Shown here in pieces: positions 9,303 through 19,461 of a stretch of DNA of 64,000 bases (positions are counted from its first letter, which is position 1; each line of letters opens with the position of its first letter). This DNA comes from an uncultured Bdellovibrionales bacterium (GTDB lineage: Bacteria > Bdellovibrionota > Bdellovibrionia > Bdellovibrionales > UBA1609), in assembly GCA_903833275.1 (NCBI GenBank), contig CAILEP010000031.1, positions 1 to 64,000 on the forward strand, given 5' to 3'. The notes under the pieces are model-generated. The model was given only the letters and a program-made list of their open reading frames with translations, had not been told where the DNA came from and ran no database searches. The translations under genes were made by a program, and so were the position numbers.

Positions 9303-9820
9303 TCTTAAATAAAGCGCTACTCAAGAAATTTGTAAAACTCGCCGGAGAGCGCCTAACCGGAGATTGGATTTTGATTGGCGGCACCGTATTGCCCTATCTT
9401 GGCGCCGAACATCGCACTACGACCGATATCGATTTTGTCGGCCTCGGCTCGAAAGAGAAAGCCCAACAATTCGAAGTTATGCAAATTGTCGAAGACCTCG
9501 GGTTACCAGTTGAGACGATCAATTCAGCTGCGGATTTTTTCGCGCACAAGCAGGTAAAGTCAAAGAGCCAACTTGTGCTTTTGCATCAAGGTGGCTCCGC
9601 AGTCATTTACAGACCGAATACCGAATTGTACTTTCGTCTAAAGTTACCGCGCTTGAGCGAAATCGATGCCGAAGATTGTGTTGTATGGCTAAGGCACCTA
9701 AGGCCCAGCAAGGTCGAACTAACTGCAGTTGCAAAGTTGGTTCAACGTGAGCTAAAAACCACGCGCGAACCCCAGCGTATTGAGCGTTTGAATCAAATTC
9801 GCAATCTACTGGCAGAGTAA
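9299..9820 (+). CDS. Nucleotidyltransferase-fold protein, probable toxin partner
   Basis: The 173-aa product has the nucleotidyltransferase-fold core: GGTVLPYLG (the G-[GS] motif) followed by TTTDIDFVG, whose two aspartates would bind the metal. This arrangement is shared by AbiEii and related toxin nucleotidyltransferases that transfer nucleotides to tRNA or protein targets. A helical C-terminal half (WLRHLRPSKVELTAVAKL) follows. It overlaps the XRE gene by 4 nt and has no other partner. Toxin activity is inferred from fold and context; it could also be a housekeeping nucleotidyltransferase-like protein. Confidence 0.65.
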   Translation: MILNKALLKKFVKLAGERLTGDWILIGGTVLPYLGAEHRTTTDIDFVGLGSKEKAQQFEVMQIVEDLGLPVETINSAADFFAHKQVKSKSQLVLLHQGGSAVIYRPNTELYFRLKLPRLSEIDAEDCVVWLRHLRPSKVELTAVAKLVQRELKTTREPQRIERLNQIRNLLAE

Positions 9821-9827
9821 GGGCGAC

Positions 9828-9862
9828 GAGTCATTTCCAGAGTGACCTCCGGAGTGACTTCC
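9828..9862. repeat. Three imperfect 11-bp direct repeats between convergent genes
   Basis: GAGTCATTTCC, GAGTGACCTCC and GAGTGACTTCC occur with 12-bp spacing in the 70-bp gap between the nucleotidyltransferase gene and fhs. Function unknown; possibly decayed terminator or simple repeat. Confidence 0.4.
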
Positions 9863-9890
9863 TGGAGTTCAGGTTAGGCCCACGATATTT

Positions 9891-11564
9891 CTAAAATAGC
9901 CCGCGAATAGTACCGTGAGAATCAACTGAAATCGCCTCGGCGGCGGGGGTGCGAGGTAGGCCAGGCATAGTCATAATGTCGCCGCAAATAGCGACCACAA
10001 AGCCGGCGCCAGCCGAGAGGCGTACATCGCGAACTTTGACCACGTGGCCGCTGGCAGCGCCAAGCACTTTGGGGTCAGTCGAAAAACTATATTGAGTTTT
10101 TGCAATACAAACCGGCAACTTGGCAAAGCCGAGATTTTCGAACTCTTCTATTTTCTTTAGAATGCCGGGGTCGGCTTCAATATCTTTAGCATGATAGATC
10201 TTTTGAGCAATGGTTCGAATTTTATCAAGTAGGGGCATTTGATCGGGGTAAAGATAATGCGGTTTCGTTTTCGGTGACGGGGTGGCGCTCGCTGTTGATT
10301 CAGTGGCCGCTGCATCACATAGCTCCATTACCATATGGCCCAATTCGAGAGACCCCTCTGAGCCTTGGGCCCAAGAGTTATTGACCGCACACTTAACGCC
10401 GAGGTGCTCTTGGCAATAATCCTGAACAAATTTTATTTCGGAATCTGTGTCTTTAGTAAAGCGATTGATGGCGACAACCACGGGCAGCGAAAACTTTTTC
10501 AAATTTTCAACGTGGCGGCGAATGTTGACCATGCCCTCGGGCAACGACCCACCCAAGGAGTGCCCGTGGTGTTGAATGCCACGCACTGTGGCGACGAGAA
10601 CCGCGCAGGTTGGCCAAATCTTAGCGCTGCGACATTTGATGTTGAGAAATTTCTCGGCCCCGAGATCGGCGCCAAAACCAGCTTCGGTCACTACGTAATC
10701 GGCCAATTTCAAGGCCGTGCGAGTGGCAATCACAGAATTGCAGCCGTGGGCGATGTTGGCAAAGGGGCCACCATGCACGAGGGCCGGGTTGCCTTCTAAG
10801 GTTTGCACAAGATTCGGGGCGATCGCCGTTTTTAAAATCGCCGCCATGGCACCGTGAGCTTTAAGATCTTTGGCGGTGATGGGTTTTTTCTCGAGAGAAA
10901 ACCCAATCACGATGTGGCCGAGGCGTTCTTGTAGATCTTGTAAGTTGTCGGCCAAACAAAAAATCGCCATCACTTCAGAGGCGACTTTGATATCAAACCC
11001 ATCTTCACGCGGAAAGCCGTTGCCCGGGCCGCCGAGCGAAAGAACCATCGAGCGCAAGGCGCGATCGTTGAGGTCGATGACGCGCTTCCAAGACACGCGT
11101 CGAGCGTCGATGCGAAGTTCGTTGCCCCAATGGATGTGGTTGTCGATCATGGCCGAAAGCAAGTTGTGGGCGGCGCCGATGGCGTGAAAATCGCCAGTGA
11201 AATTAAGATTGATTTGATCCATGGGGGCGAGCATGGCTTTGCCGCCGCCGGTGGCACCGCCTTTGACCCCAAAACAGGGGCCCATTGCCGGTTGGCGCAG
11301 GCAGATCAAAGATTTTTTATGATTTTTTTTACTTAATTTGGCAAGGGCGTCGCCCAAACCAATTGTCGTTGTCGTTTTGCCTTCACCCTGCGGGGTCGGG
11401 CTCATGGCCGTTACCAATATCAAATGGCCTGATTTGGTAATGGGCTTTTGTCTTTCGTCCACGCCCATTTTTTCGGTGTCGATTTTTGCGAGGTGATGCC
11501 CGTACGGGATAAAATAGTCAGGCGAAACGCCAAGCTTATCGAAAACTTCAGTTATTTTTATCAT
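9891..11564 (-). CDS. fhs: Formate--tetrahydrofolate ligase
   Basis: This cytoplasmic enzyme makes 10-formyl-THF from formate, THF and ATP for purine and formyl-Met synthesis. Signatures: the ATP-binding [18 protein letters not shown] loop near residue 57, [34 protein letters not shown], and the conserved C-terminal GTIRGLF. The start at 11564 gives 557 aa, the usual family length, beginning [13 protein letters not shown]; an upstream ATG at 11645 would add 27 residues unlike the family. Single gene, convergent with the nucleotidyltransferase gene. Confidence 0.95.
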   Translation of the reverse strand: MIKITEVFDKLGVSPDYFIPYGHHLAKIDTEKMGVDERQKPITKSGHLILVTAMSPTPQGEGKTTTTIGLGDALAKLSKKNHKKSLICLRQPAMGPCFGVKGGATGGGKAMLAPMDQINLNFTGDFHAIGAAHNLLSAMIDNHIHWGNELRIDARRVSWKRVIDLNDRALRSMVLSLGGPGNGFPREDGFDIKVASEVMAIFCLADNLQDLQERLGHIVIGFSLEKKPITAKDLKAHGAMAAILKTAIAPNLVQTLEGNPALVHGGPFANIAHGCNSVIATRTALKLADYVVTEAGFGADLGAEKFLNIKCRSAKIWPTCAVLVATVRGIQHHGHSLGGSLPEGMVNIRRHVENLKKFSLPVVVAINRFTKDTDSEIKFVQDYCQEHLGVKCAVNNSWAQGSEGSLELGHMVMELCDAAATESTASATPSPKTKPHYLYPDQMPLLDKIRTIAQKIYHAKDIEADPGILKKIEEFENLGFAKLPVCIAKTQYSFSTDPKVLGAASGHVVKVRDVRLSAGAGFVVAICGDIMTMPGLPRTPAAEAISVDSHGTIRGLF

Positions 11565-11670
11565 ATGGGCGAGATCATATTCTAGTCGCCCTGTTTTGCA
11601 AAAGAAAATTTGAGGGGAGGGCCGCCCCAGCTGAGAGAGCGGCACCCATTTTACTCGAGATTAAATCGAT

Positions 11671-12411
11671 TTACAGATCGATCAGTTTCATGATCGATTC
11701 GCCGTTGAGGCTTCGAACATGCAACATGTATCGACCAGCCGGTACGCTCGGGATATCAACCATCGTGACGAAGGGTGTTTCAACGTCTTTGCAATTGGGG
11801 CCCTCGGTTTTTTCAGCGATGGGCAAAATGGTGATTACGTTTTTGCCATCAATAAAAACCCGTTTTTCTTTTAGCTTCCAGCAATCGCCGGGTAGAACGC
11901 CGTTAACTACAAAAGTGCGAGCGCCACCATCGATGTTGCCGACAAAAGCGTCTTTAACGTTGGCGTAGAAATAATCGTCTGGGCCAATTTTTTCTTTAGC
12001 TGCGGCAACCGGCAGTGCGCCCAAAACGCGACCTGAGAAACTGTCTTTCACCGTATAAGCACTGGCTTTTAAAATCCCGACATTCACTGGTTGTGAGTAA
12101 GAAACCATCATCCAAAGGCAGGGGCCGTTATATTTAAATGCGGTTTGAGTAACGCCGATTGAGGTGTCGGTGGCATCAACTTGTGCTTCGCGAATTCGAT
12201 AGCACGTGCTCGGAAAGAAACCCTCAACCATCATGCGCACGCGATTTTTGCTATCGAAGCCATCCGGAATATAAGCGTTCGCGAGTGGTACGCTTACGAC
12301 ATCAGGTTGTGCTGGATCTCTTGGTGGCGCATCTGCCATTGCCAAGCTTGCCGTTATTACGCCGGCGGCTAGAACCAGTGCCTGCGAAAATTTCAAAAAT
12401 TGCGCGTTCAT
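11671..12411 (-). CDS. Secreted protein of unknown function with two related halves
   Basis: A Sec signal peptide (ending near LAMA|DAPP) precedes a mature ~220-aa protein. Both halves carry a similar pattern: VEGFFPSTCYRIREAQVDATD in the first and VNGVLPGDCWKLKEKRVFID in the second, each with a (F/L)P-x(2)-C-(Y/W) motif and a later cysteine (GPCLWMM / GPNCKDV), suggesting an internal duplication of a disulfide-containing beta domain. No family is recognised. GGGG lies 4 nt upstream of the ATG. It stands between fhs and the subtilase on the same strand but with a 220-nt gap from the latter. Confidence 0.7.
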   Translation of the reverse strand: MNAQFLKFSQALVLAAGVITASLAMADAPPRDPAQPDVVSVPLANAYIPDGFDSKNRVRMMVEGFFPSTCYRIREAQVDATDTSIGVTQTAFKYNGPCLWMMVSYSQPVNVGILKASAYTVKDSFSGRVLGALPVAAAKEKIGPDDYFYANVKDAFVGNIDGGARTFVVNGVLPGDCWKLKEKRVFIDGKNVITILPIAEKTEGPNCKDVETPFVTMVDIPSVPAGRYMLHVRSLNGESIMKLIDL

Positions 12412-12565
12412 GTTTCCCCCTTTTTTTGGGCTTTATGCCTTTGCGGTGTAAAGCCTCTGATCTATTTGCCTGAACTTTATTCTCGAGGGGTGAAAGATCA
12501 AGAAAATGTCGGCGAATGAAGTGTTTTCTTTGCTGCCCCACAGAAAACTGCAAATAAAGAGTAAG

Positions 12566-12587
12566 AATTATGTCCTAGCACATAATT
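12566..12587. promoter_or_regulatory. Perfect 8-bp inverted repeat, possible operator
   Basis: AATTATGT and ACATAATT flank a 6-nt spacer, about 155 nt upstream of the secreted-protein gene on the minus strand. Could be a regulator site; no direct support. Confidence 0.25.
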
Positions 12588-12634
12588 TGGGGTGCCAAGG
12601 GGTCTTAAAATCAATTTAAGGTATGCCCTTGCGC

Positions 12635-15600
12635 CTATTTCAATTGGTAGAAGTAGATTGAATCAGAGTGCCCCTCTGACCCGCAGGCAATCGCGAGGCT
12701 ATGGCCACCTGCTGCACTTGTGCGCACCGGGTTGAGCGGCCGGCAATCTGATTCGAGTTGAAAATTGAGGGCGGCTGGGGCCAATATTTTCTGACCGTCA
12801 AATCGCCACACATACAAATTGCCTTTAAAAAGATCAGTGGCGTTAACTAACACCGCCGGTAGATTTGTATCGGTGACCATCGGGTAGAGGATCTCGCTAA
12901 ACGATGCCCCGGGCAGAAACGAAGAGCGCATAATATTCGCTTCGACCTGCGTGGCTCGCTGCGATCGAACTTCGTTAGAAGAAACCACCAGCCGATCTTC
13001 AGTTACATACAGCGAATAGTTCATTGTGCGGCCGGCGTAGGTGGCTAAGTACCCTCGCCCCAAAAATGATTCGCGGCTATCGATTGGTGAGGCTCGAAAC
13101 TTTTGAAATAGACCAAAGCCGCTGTCGTGTGATTTCAGCATAAAGGTCTGACTCAATTTCGAGTTGATTAAGGTCGAGAATACAAACGCCCCGCCGTCGT
13201 CGAGCCCGCCTAAATCAATGACGCTTCTCAGTGAAAAAAGCTCAAGGCCGGGCGACCCAAAGTCTGAAGTGTGAAGCTCCAGCTCGCGCGACACAATCGT
13301 TTCTGGAGTGATAATGAGTTCAAGAGTCGATTGGTGGCCTAATTTTGTGACGGTAAACAGAGCGCGCGCCTGATTTATTTTCAGGTCACTTGTCGACTGC
13401 GGGGCAAGATCAAGTAGGTAAACAATATCTCGAAAGCCGAGATGAAGTGCCTTTTTAATTCGATTGAAGACATCATCGTTGTCGAAGGTGCGCACGGTGA
13501 TATTTTGGCTCAGGCCCAGTTCGAAAAAATAAATGTGCTTACCGGCATTTTGGTTCTTCTTAAAAAAGCTCGCATTTTGATCTTTGGGCGAAATATAACC
13601 AGTGCTTGTAAAAATCGGGGTTGGCAAAGCGCCATATTTTGTATTTGACCATACAAAGTTGGCGAGTTCTAAGTCAGCGAAGGTAATAAAGGCCGGAGAG
13701 TCTTTATCAATGGCAAAGGCTGGGGTCAGTGGGGCCAGGTGCTCATCGAAGTATTGATACAGGGCCTGATTGCTATTGCAGCCTAACTTTAAGAAGCCAA
13801 GAAGGTAAACATCCCCTGCGCCGGCGGGTGACTGCACTTTCTCGAAAAAAAAGATCGACGTGGCTTCTGTTAAAATCACTGTTCCAATTTGATTTAGGCT
13901 CGAGCCGGCCCGACGAAAAACCCGTAACTTGATGCCGGCAGCAGTGACCTCTTGCGCCGCGTATTCAAGACTCGAATTTACCTGATGGCTCAAAAGTTGA
14001 ACGGGCACACTTTGAAGTGAGTCAAAACCAACGGCGTCATCAGCCTGAATGCGAACGCGGTCTTCGGTTTGCAAAACGGATTGCTTGCGGGCCAAAGTAA
14101 ACCGGTAGTCAAAATGCGCAGGGGCCATTCCGGCCACTGCGATCTCAACCTGAATCGTGATATTTCTATCCATCTCGTTATTGAGAAGGCGCACCGGGGC
14201 TTCAACTATCTTGGTTTCGCCACTCAAAATTTCGGGCCATGAGAATTCATGTTGAGTGAGTTTTAGCCCATCGTTGCTCGAAACTAAATTTAATTTCACT
14301 TTCGAAGCATTGGCCCAAAAGTTATGAATAGGGATTCGCAAAACAAGCTGATCCGAAAAGTTTTCGAATAGAATCGGGGCGACATTCTTGAATATCGGGC
14401 GTACGACCGGTTTCGGCTGGGTTGAAAAAGCGCGATACAAATCCAACTGGCCTGCGCTAAAGGTTTTTGTCGAGTCAACGATCGGTAGCGTGCGCGCCGA
14501 AACCGCTAAGCGAGCCAAAACTTCATCGCTCTTAATTTCAGGCCACTGGGCGCGCAAGGCAGCGGCGGCGGCTGCGACATAGGGTGCCGCTTGGCTGGTG
14601 CCGCTTCGAATTTCATAACCTTTAATTGAGTTTGACGAGGTCAGTAGCGTTGGGATTGTGCTTAAAATATTGTCGCCCGGTGCGAGAAGGTCAACGTGCC
14701 CGCCGTAGTTTGAATAGGGGGCGACGCTACCGTCGATTCGTGAAGCCCCAACGCAAATAACGTCTTTCATGGCACAAGGGTAAATGGGCGCATCGTTATT
14801 GTTATTGCCTGCGGCGGCTACAATAATAACACCCTTTGCCTGGGCCTCAAGAATAGCGTTTTTAATAAAATCAGAGTGGGCCCGTTCTGGCCAACCCAGG
14901 CTTAGATTAATGACTGACACCTTTTTTTCAGTTGCGTACAAAATCGCTTTCGCAATATTTGAGGTCAGCGCAACGAGTGGGTCTTCGCCTTTGGTGGCGA
15001 GACACGTCTTTGGGTCAACGGGCGTGTGTTTTTGATCTTGAGTATAGACTTGCAACGGCAAGATCTCGATGTGGTTAGAAACCCCCGAGATGCCGAGGTG
15101 ATTGTTGATTTCGGCGGCGACAATACCGGCTAAATGCGTCCCGTGGCCAAACTGATCATATAAAACGGGGCCGCCATTGGGTTTGGTGTAATCGACAAAA
15201 TTCCAACCGGCGCAGTCGCCGACATAGCCATTATTGTCGTTGTCACTGTGGGCACCAGGGTCTGGCTCGCCGTCACTACTGCATTCAATTTTATTATAAA
15301 AAATATGGTTCTTTAAATCGGGGTGTCTGATATCGACCCCGCTATCAATAATTGCGACGACGACTCGATTTCGAATAGTGGGTTCGATTTTTCTTTGAAA
15401 CTCGAGCCAATTTATATCAAACCCCTCGGCCCCGGCCAAAACCTCAGGTTTTACGTCATCAGCTCGATTGAAAACTGTTTGGCCGTCATTGCTCAACGCC
15501 CATTGATAGTTTCCGAGCATATCAAAATTCACAGTCTGTGAATTCTTCGAGGGGGCAATGCTCAAGATGGTCGCCCCGCCGACTTCTTCGACTTTCTTGA

Positions 15601-15892
15601 TGTCACTTCGTCGCGCAAGAAATTGCGCAATATTTTGCGCGATAGCTCGGGGGCCTTGAGAGCTCGATTCAACGGTAACTTCGTAGACTCGCGAAAAATA
15701 GTCTGACTTGTATGGGCTGAGTGGTTGAATCGCCTGAACACCGGCTATGTGGGCAACGCCGTTAAGGGTATTGGCGTTTGGCCGGTGCTTAAATTCGACG
15801 ACTAATTTGTTTGAGGCAAAACCAGCAGGGCCCAGCAGAAAAATGCCAAGAAAACACGCTGCTAATATTTTTTGTACTTCCTGATTAATCAT
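12635..15892 (-). CDS. S8 family subtilisin-like serine protease, exported
   Basis: The 1085-aa protein has a signal peptide, a propeptide-like region (residues ~27-115, I9-inhibitor-like), and an S8 catalytic domain with Asp183 (IIDSGVDIRHPDL), His250 (FGHGTHLAG) and Ser433 (SGTSQAAPYVA), plus NNNN near residue 363-366 at the oxyanion region. About 600 residues of beta-rich sequence follow without a recognised domain. Its ATG overlaps the stop of the upstream 1126-aa gene (ATGA), so the two are co-transcribed and coupled. It probably acts at the cell surface or outside; the co-encoded protein may be its substrate, partner or anchor (inference). Confidence 0.92.
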   Translation of the reverse strand: MINQEVQKILAACFLGIFLLGPAGFASNKLVVEFKHRPNANTLNGVAHIAGVQAIQPLSPYKSDYFSRVYEVTVESSSQGPRAIAQNIAQFLARRSDIKKVEEVGGATILSIAPSKNSQTVNFDMLGNYQWALSNDGQTVFNRADDVKPEVLAGAEGFDINWLEFQRKIEPTIRNRVVVAIIDSGVDIRHPDLKNHIFYNKIECSSDGEPDPGAHSDNDNNGYVGDCAGWNFVDYTKPNGGPVLYDQFGHGTHLAGIVAAEINNHLGISGVSNHIEILPLQVYTQDQKHTPVDPKTCLATKGEDPLVALTSNIAKAILYATEKKVSVINLSLGWPERAHSDFIKNAILEAQAKGVIIVAAAGNNNNDAPIYPCAMKDVICVGASRIDGSVAPYSNYGGHVDLLAPGDNILSTIPTLLTSSNSIKGYEIRSGTSQAAPYVAAAAAALRAQWPEIKSDEVLARLAVSARTLPIVDSTKTFSAGQLDLYRAFSTQPKPVVRPIFKNVAPILFENFSDQLVLRIPIHNFWANASKVKLNLVSSNDGLKLTQHEFSWPEILSGETKIVEAPVRLLNNEMDRNITIQVEIAVAGMAPAHFDYRFTLARKQSVLQTEDRVRIQADDAVGFDSLQSVPVQLLSHQVNSSLEYAAQEVTAAGIKLRVFRRAGSSLNQIGTVILTEATSIFFFEKVQSPAGAGDVYLLGFLKLGCNSNQALYQYFDEHLAPLTPAFAIDKDSPAFITFADLELANFVWSNTKYGALPTPIFTSTGYISPKDQNASFFKKNQNAGKHIYFFELGLSQNITVRTFDNDDVFNRIKKALHLGFRDIVYLLDLAPQSTSDLKINQARALFTVTKLGHQSTLELIITPETIVSRELELHTSDFGSPGLELFSLRSVIDLGGLDDGGAFVFSTLINSKLSQTFMLKSHDSGFGLFQKFRASPIDSRESFLGRGYLATYAGRTMNYSLYVTEDRLVVSSNEVRSQRATQVEANIMRSSFLPGASFSEILYPMVTDTNLPAVLVNATDLFKGNLYVWRFDGQKILAPAALNFQLESDCRPLNPVRTSAAGGHSLAIACGSEGHSDSIYFYQLK

Positions 15893-18800
15893 AATTTATT
15901 TATCAACCAAAAAAGGTTGAACTCGCTGGCGTTCATATTGGTGACACCCATATAGAATCGCGATGGCCCAAAGGGTTCGCTGGCACCAATTTGGCCAAAC
16001 GAATCTGAAACAATGGGAGTATTGCCATTCGGGTCGCCCTCTTTAAAGCCGTTAATGGTCACTTGCATCATTAAATTATCAAAGCCACCGACGAGCGAAA
16101 ATAAACCCTGGGCGCCCAAAATCGATTCGGCAGTATTAAACATATCAAGGGCGACCTTGCCGGCTTTGTGTGGGTCGGTATTGATGAGTTTCAGGTAGGT
16201 GTGTTGATTGTAGATAAAATTATCAACAATGCGGGCGTTGAATTCATCATTGCGCTCTTGATCAAGTCGCGCCGCCTGTGAGCCATTGGTCGTGCTTGCT
16301 AGCGTGACCCTTGGCCAGAACTGACCTGAGCGATTGAAGATCGCACGAGTTTGGTCTTCTGGCAGTGTGGCCATATGGTAAAGACCTGACTCGTAAAGAT
16401 TGAGATCAAACGACACGTTATAGAGCAGAATTTTTTGAATATTGGCAATTTGCTCGGGGCGAAAAAAATCAATGCCCCATTGGGTTTTCATTAGGCCAAG
16501 AATTTTCAAAAGGTTTTTACGAGCCAGAGACCAGCCGCGCCATTGATAATTTAAATTTAAGAACGGCGCTACCGACATATTATTGTCGCGCTCGGTTTCG
16601 AAAGAGGCCTTTTTGGTGAAGGCATGACCGTAGACGGTGTCCGCGGGGTTGCCATTAGCCTGACTGCTCAACTGTACATTTGGGTCGCCATACTGTTGAA
16701 TGAGCGCATTGGCGGCGTTTAAGCTGAATTTCTCGTAATTCATGCCCGTACGGTAACCCTTGGTTTCGACCACGACTCGAGCGGCTGGGCCAGTTGGCGG
16801 AGTGATCTTCAAATCATCCGAAATTTTTTGCTTTTCATAATCAAAAGCTAAGAGATCCAAACCAAAATTCTTTTCGCACAGCTGGTGGTAAACCTGAATG
16901 GGTAGATAAGACAGCGACGGCTTGGCTTCTGTGGCGGGGCTGACTAAGTGCTCGGTCGTGCCCTGTTGAAGCGCGACGAGAAGTGATTGTAGGTTTTCGA
17001 GAATATAGGGGTTTTTATTTAAGCTTGAGTCGATATTAATAGAAAAGAAATTTGAGTTAACCGAGGCGCAGTTGCGATTGAGCTGAACCGTGCAAATGGG
17101 CAAATACATATTCAGACTCAAATCTAAGCCAAGGCTGTTCATGTGCCCCGGGGTTCGGTAGATTTGCATGGTCGTTTTATCTTTTCGATAGAAGTGTATG
17201 CGCTCGATGATTTTAAAATCATCAAAAATACGGGCTTGAGCGCTTAATATAGACGACAGCCCTTTGGTGTAATCTATTTCGACTGAATGGCCCCAGTATT
17301 TGGTGATGACAAGAGAGTCACCTGCGGCCAGAGAATTCGAAAATTCGGCCATCCCGGCGTCAATTTTTGTTTGAAGCTCATTGTTGAGCGGCATGATTTG
17401 TTCGTGACGCTCATAGCGTTTTTGAAGATCCGAAATTTGTTTCAGTTCGGCTTCTGAAAATGTTTTAGCGCTTAATTTCTTTAAGACATTTTCGCTATCA
17501 GCGCGCACAAGCGGCACAATTATATCGGTCATCGGTTCTTTGATCGCGGCCTTGACCGAAAGCGCCGGGCGGAGGTGCGTGTAAGTCCAGGTGGTGTAGA
17601 GTTTATTTTTAGCCGCAAGCGATTCGCCGGAGGGCATGCTATCTGTACGAACGTACATGCCGCCGCCAACTTGAAAGCCTATGGTGTCAGCGAGTTGTAT
17701 CGTATTGTCGGCGCCCAAGAAACTTCCGATGACGAGATCGCGAGACACGATCACATTATCGTCGAAATACGGAAACGGGTAATAGCCGTAGGGGATTCTA
17801 TGTGGCTTACCAGTAACTAAAAAGTCGGCAAATTGCTTGGCCGTTAGATCGAGCTGGTGATTAAATATTTTAAAGCCAACGTCGGTTTTCGGCAGCACTT
17901 TTGTATTAAATTGGCTGACCGCATTTGAAACGATGTTGCTGAAAGATTTAGAGCGAATGAAAGCAAAAATCTCACTCCATGAAAGCGGATTTTTTGGATT
18001 ATCCGTGTCTTGATCGTAAAAAACTGAGGCCAGGCCCATGCCCACATTTTTCTTAAGAAGGCCGTGTATAACTGTGTTGCCAATGTTGATATCTGTGGTG
18101 AAGGGTAGGTCATGGCCTTCGTTTGGCAGCAGGGTTCGGCGTAGAAAATTTCGTCGGGCGATGAGTTTTTCAACTAAAATTTGCGAGACCTCGTCGGGGT
18201 AATGCATCGCCGCGATGATTTCTTTAAAATCATTTCGGTTGAGTTGTAAAATTCGGCGTGTGATCCACTGTGCATCTTCGCGGCTCGTTGAAAACTCTTC
18301 GCCAAATTCATACGGTAGAATCAAATTATGATTATAAACTCGACCCGGCACCCAACTGACAAAATTGACGAGAGAAACAAAATCGGTCAGCACAAATGGG
18401 ATGATCGCGGCGTTCAGAACGCGACGATCGCGGATATTGGTGTGATTGATTATGCCGCGAGCTAAATTGTAGAAGTCGTCGTCGGCACCCTTTAGAATTA
18501 CGACATCTTGCACTTCGATGACGTCAGCCGAGTTTGCAACTTTATAAAAGCAACCTGTCGAGGGGCAGGTTTGTTCGACATTGGTTAACCAATTGCGTGG
18601 GTCTAACCCCGTCGAAATATTCAATTGATGAATCAATTCGGATTGTTTAATGACCCTTAGGTTGCTGTCAAATTTGAGTCGTAGTTTGGGTAGGTACTGC
18701 ACGGGCGGAACAAAGTACCCAAGCTTTCGTAACAGCGCTTTTCTAGCCAAGAAGTTGTGTGCTGCGGAGCCTAAGACGATCGAGTAATTTTGCGGTTGGC

Positions 18801-19269
18801 CGGTGGCGGGGTCGATTTGGTCCACAGAAATAGAGAGCCGGTGTAAGACGGTTTTTCGTAGGTCGATATAGTTAAATTCGGGCTCCGGCCCAAAGTCAGC
18901 GACTTCGTTTTGAGAATCAGTGGCTACTGGGTAATTGAGAATGTCGCGCCAGAGCGCTTTATACGGAAAGTCGTCGTACATCGAAGCCCATACGATGGTG
19001 TCGTGTGCAGGGTTAATGAACGAGGCATCGGGCACGATTTTTTTCGAGATCAGGTCAGCAACGTCGTCAAAAGTCAGGTTCTTATCTTTAAGCGGCCCAC
19101 AGGCAGGTAGATCGCAAACTAAATCTCGAGCGAAGAGGTTTCGATCGGGGCTGTTATCAAGCGAGATGATACTCATCGGGCCATCTGCCGCGCGAGTTGG
19201 CGAAGTCCAAATAACGGCGGACAGTAGAAAAAGAAATAAAGAAAACTCAAATTTTGATTTGTTTTTCAC
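15889..19269 (-). CDS. Large exported protein of unknown function, operon partner of the subtilase
   Basis: This 1126-aa protein starts at GTG (GGTGA upstream) with a signal peptide ending near TRA|ADG. No known domain or motif is evident; it is a mixed, soluble-looking sequence with cysteine pairs (CDLPACG; CPSTGCF; CTVQLNRNCAS) that suggest disulfides in a periplasmic or extracellular protein. No transmembrane segment after the signal peptide and no C-terminal Phe barrel signal are seen. It is the first gene of a two-gene unit with the S8 protease. Function unknown. Confidence 0.8.
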   Translation of the reverse strand: MKNKSKFEFSLFLFLLSAVIWTSPTRAADGPMSIISLDNSPDRNLFARDLVCDLPACGPLKDKNLTFDDVADLISKKIVPDASFINPAHDTIVWASMYDDFPYKALWRDILNYPVATDSQNEVADFGPEPEFNYIDLRKTVLHRLSISVDQIDPATGQPQNYSIVLGSAAHNFLARKALLRKLGYFVPPVQYLPKLRLKFDSNLRVIKQSELIHQLNISTGLDPRNWLTNVEQTCPSTGCFYKVANSADVIEVQDVVILKGADDDFYNLARGIINHTNIRDRRVLNAAIIPFVLTDFVSLVNFVSWVPGRVYNHNLILPYEFGEEFSTSREDAQWITRRILQLNRNDFKEIIAAMHYPDEVSQILVEKLIARRNFLRRTLLPNEGHDLPFTTDINIGNTVIHGLLKKNVGMGLASVFYDQDTDNPKNPLSWSEIFAFIRSKSFSNIVSNAVSQFNTKVLPKTDVGFKIFNHQLDLTAKQFADFLVTGKPHRIPYGYYPFPYFDDNVIVSRDLVIGSFLGADNTIQLADTIGFQVGGGMYVRTDSMPSGESLAAKNKLYTTWTYTHLRPALSVKAAIKEPMTDIIVPLVRADSENVLKKLSAKTFSEAELKQISDLQKRYERHEQIMPLNNELQTKIDAGMAEFSNSLAAGDSLVITKYWGHSVEIDYTKGLSSILSAQARIFDDFKIIERIHFYRKDKTTMQIYRTPGHMNSLGLDLSLNMYLPICTVQLNRNCASVNSNFFSINIDSSLNKNPYILENLQSLLVALQQGTTEHLVSPATEAKPSLSYLPIQVYHQLCEKNFGLDLLAFDYEKQKISDDLKITPPTGPAARVVVETKGYRTGMNYEKFSLNAANALIQQYGDPNVQLSSQANGNPADTVYGHAFTKKASFETERDNNMSVAPFLNLNYQWRGWSLARKNLLKILGLMKTQWGIDFFRPEQIANIQKILLYNVSFDLNLYESGLYHMATLPEDQTRAIFNRSGQFWPRVTLASTTNGSQAARLDQERNDEFNARIVDNFIYNQHTYLKLINTDPHKAGKVALDMFNTAESILGAQGLFSLVGGFDNLMMQVTINGFKEGDPNGNTPIVSDSFGQIGASEPFGPSRFYMGVTNMNASEFNLFWLINKL

Positions 19270-19379
19270 TAACGCTTCACCAATATCTTCGCGACCGAGC
19301 CTTTTGAATTTAACTCTTATAACACAGGGCGTTATATAGACAAATCAGCAAGTAAATTGACTGTAATTATTACAAGAAT

Positions 19380-19405
19380 AAAAAAAGGGGCCCTGGTCAG
19401 GCCCC
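19380..19405 (-). terminator. Rho-independent terminator of the lipoprotein gene
   Basis: On the minus strand GGGGCC pairs with GGCCCC around a 7-nt loop and is followed directly by seven T residues. It lies 57 nt after the stop of the 245-aa lipoprotein gene. Confidence 0.8.
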
Positions 19406-19461
19406 CTATATCGAGTTTGGCGTTCTATTGCGAAATTCGGTCGCAACCTCTAGAAATATGA

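Noticed and set aside
10048-10064. GCGCCAAGCACTTTGG inside fhs
   Set aside because: It codes for a normal part of the enzyme and lacks the flanking tracts of family B.
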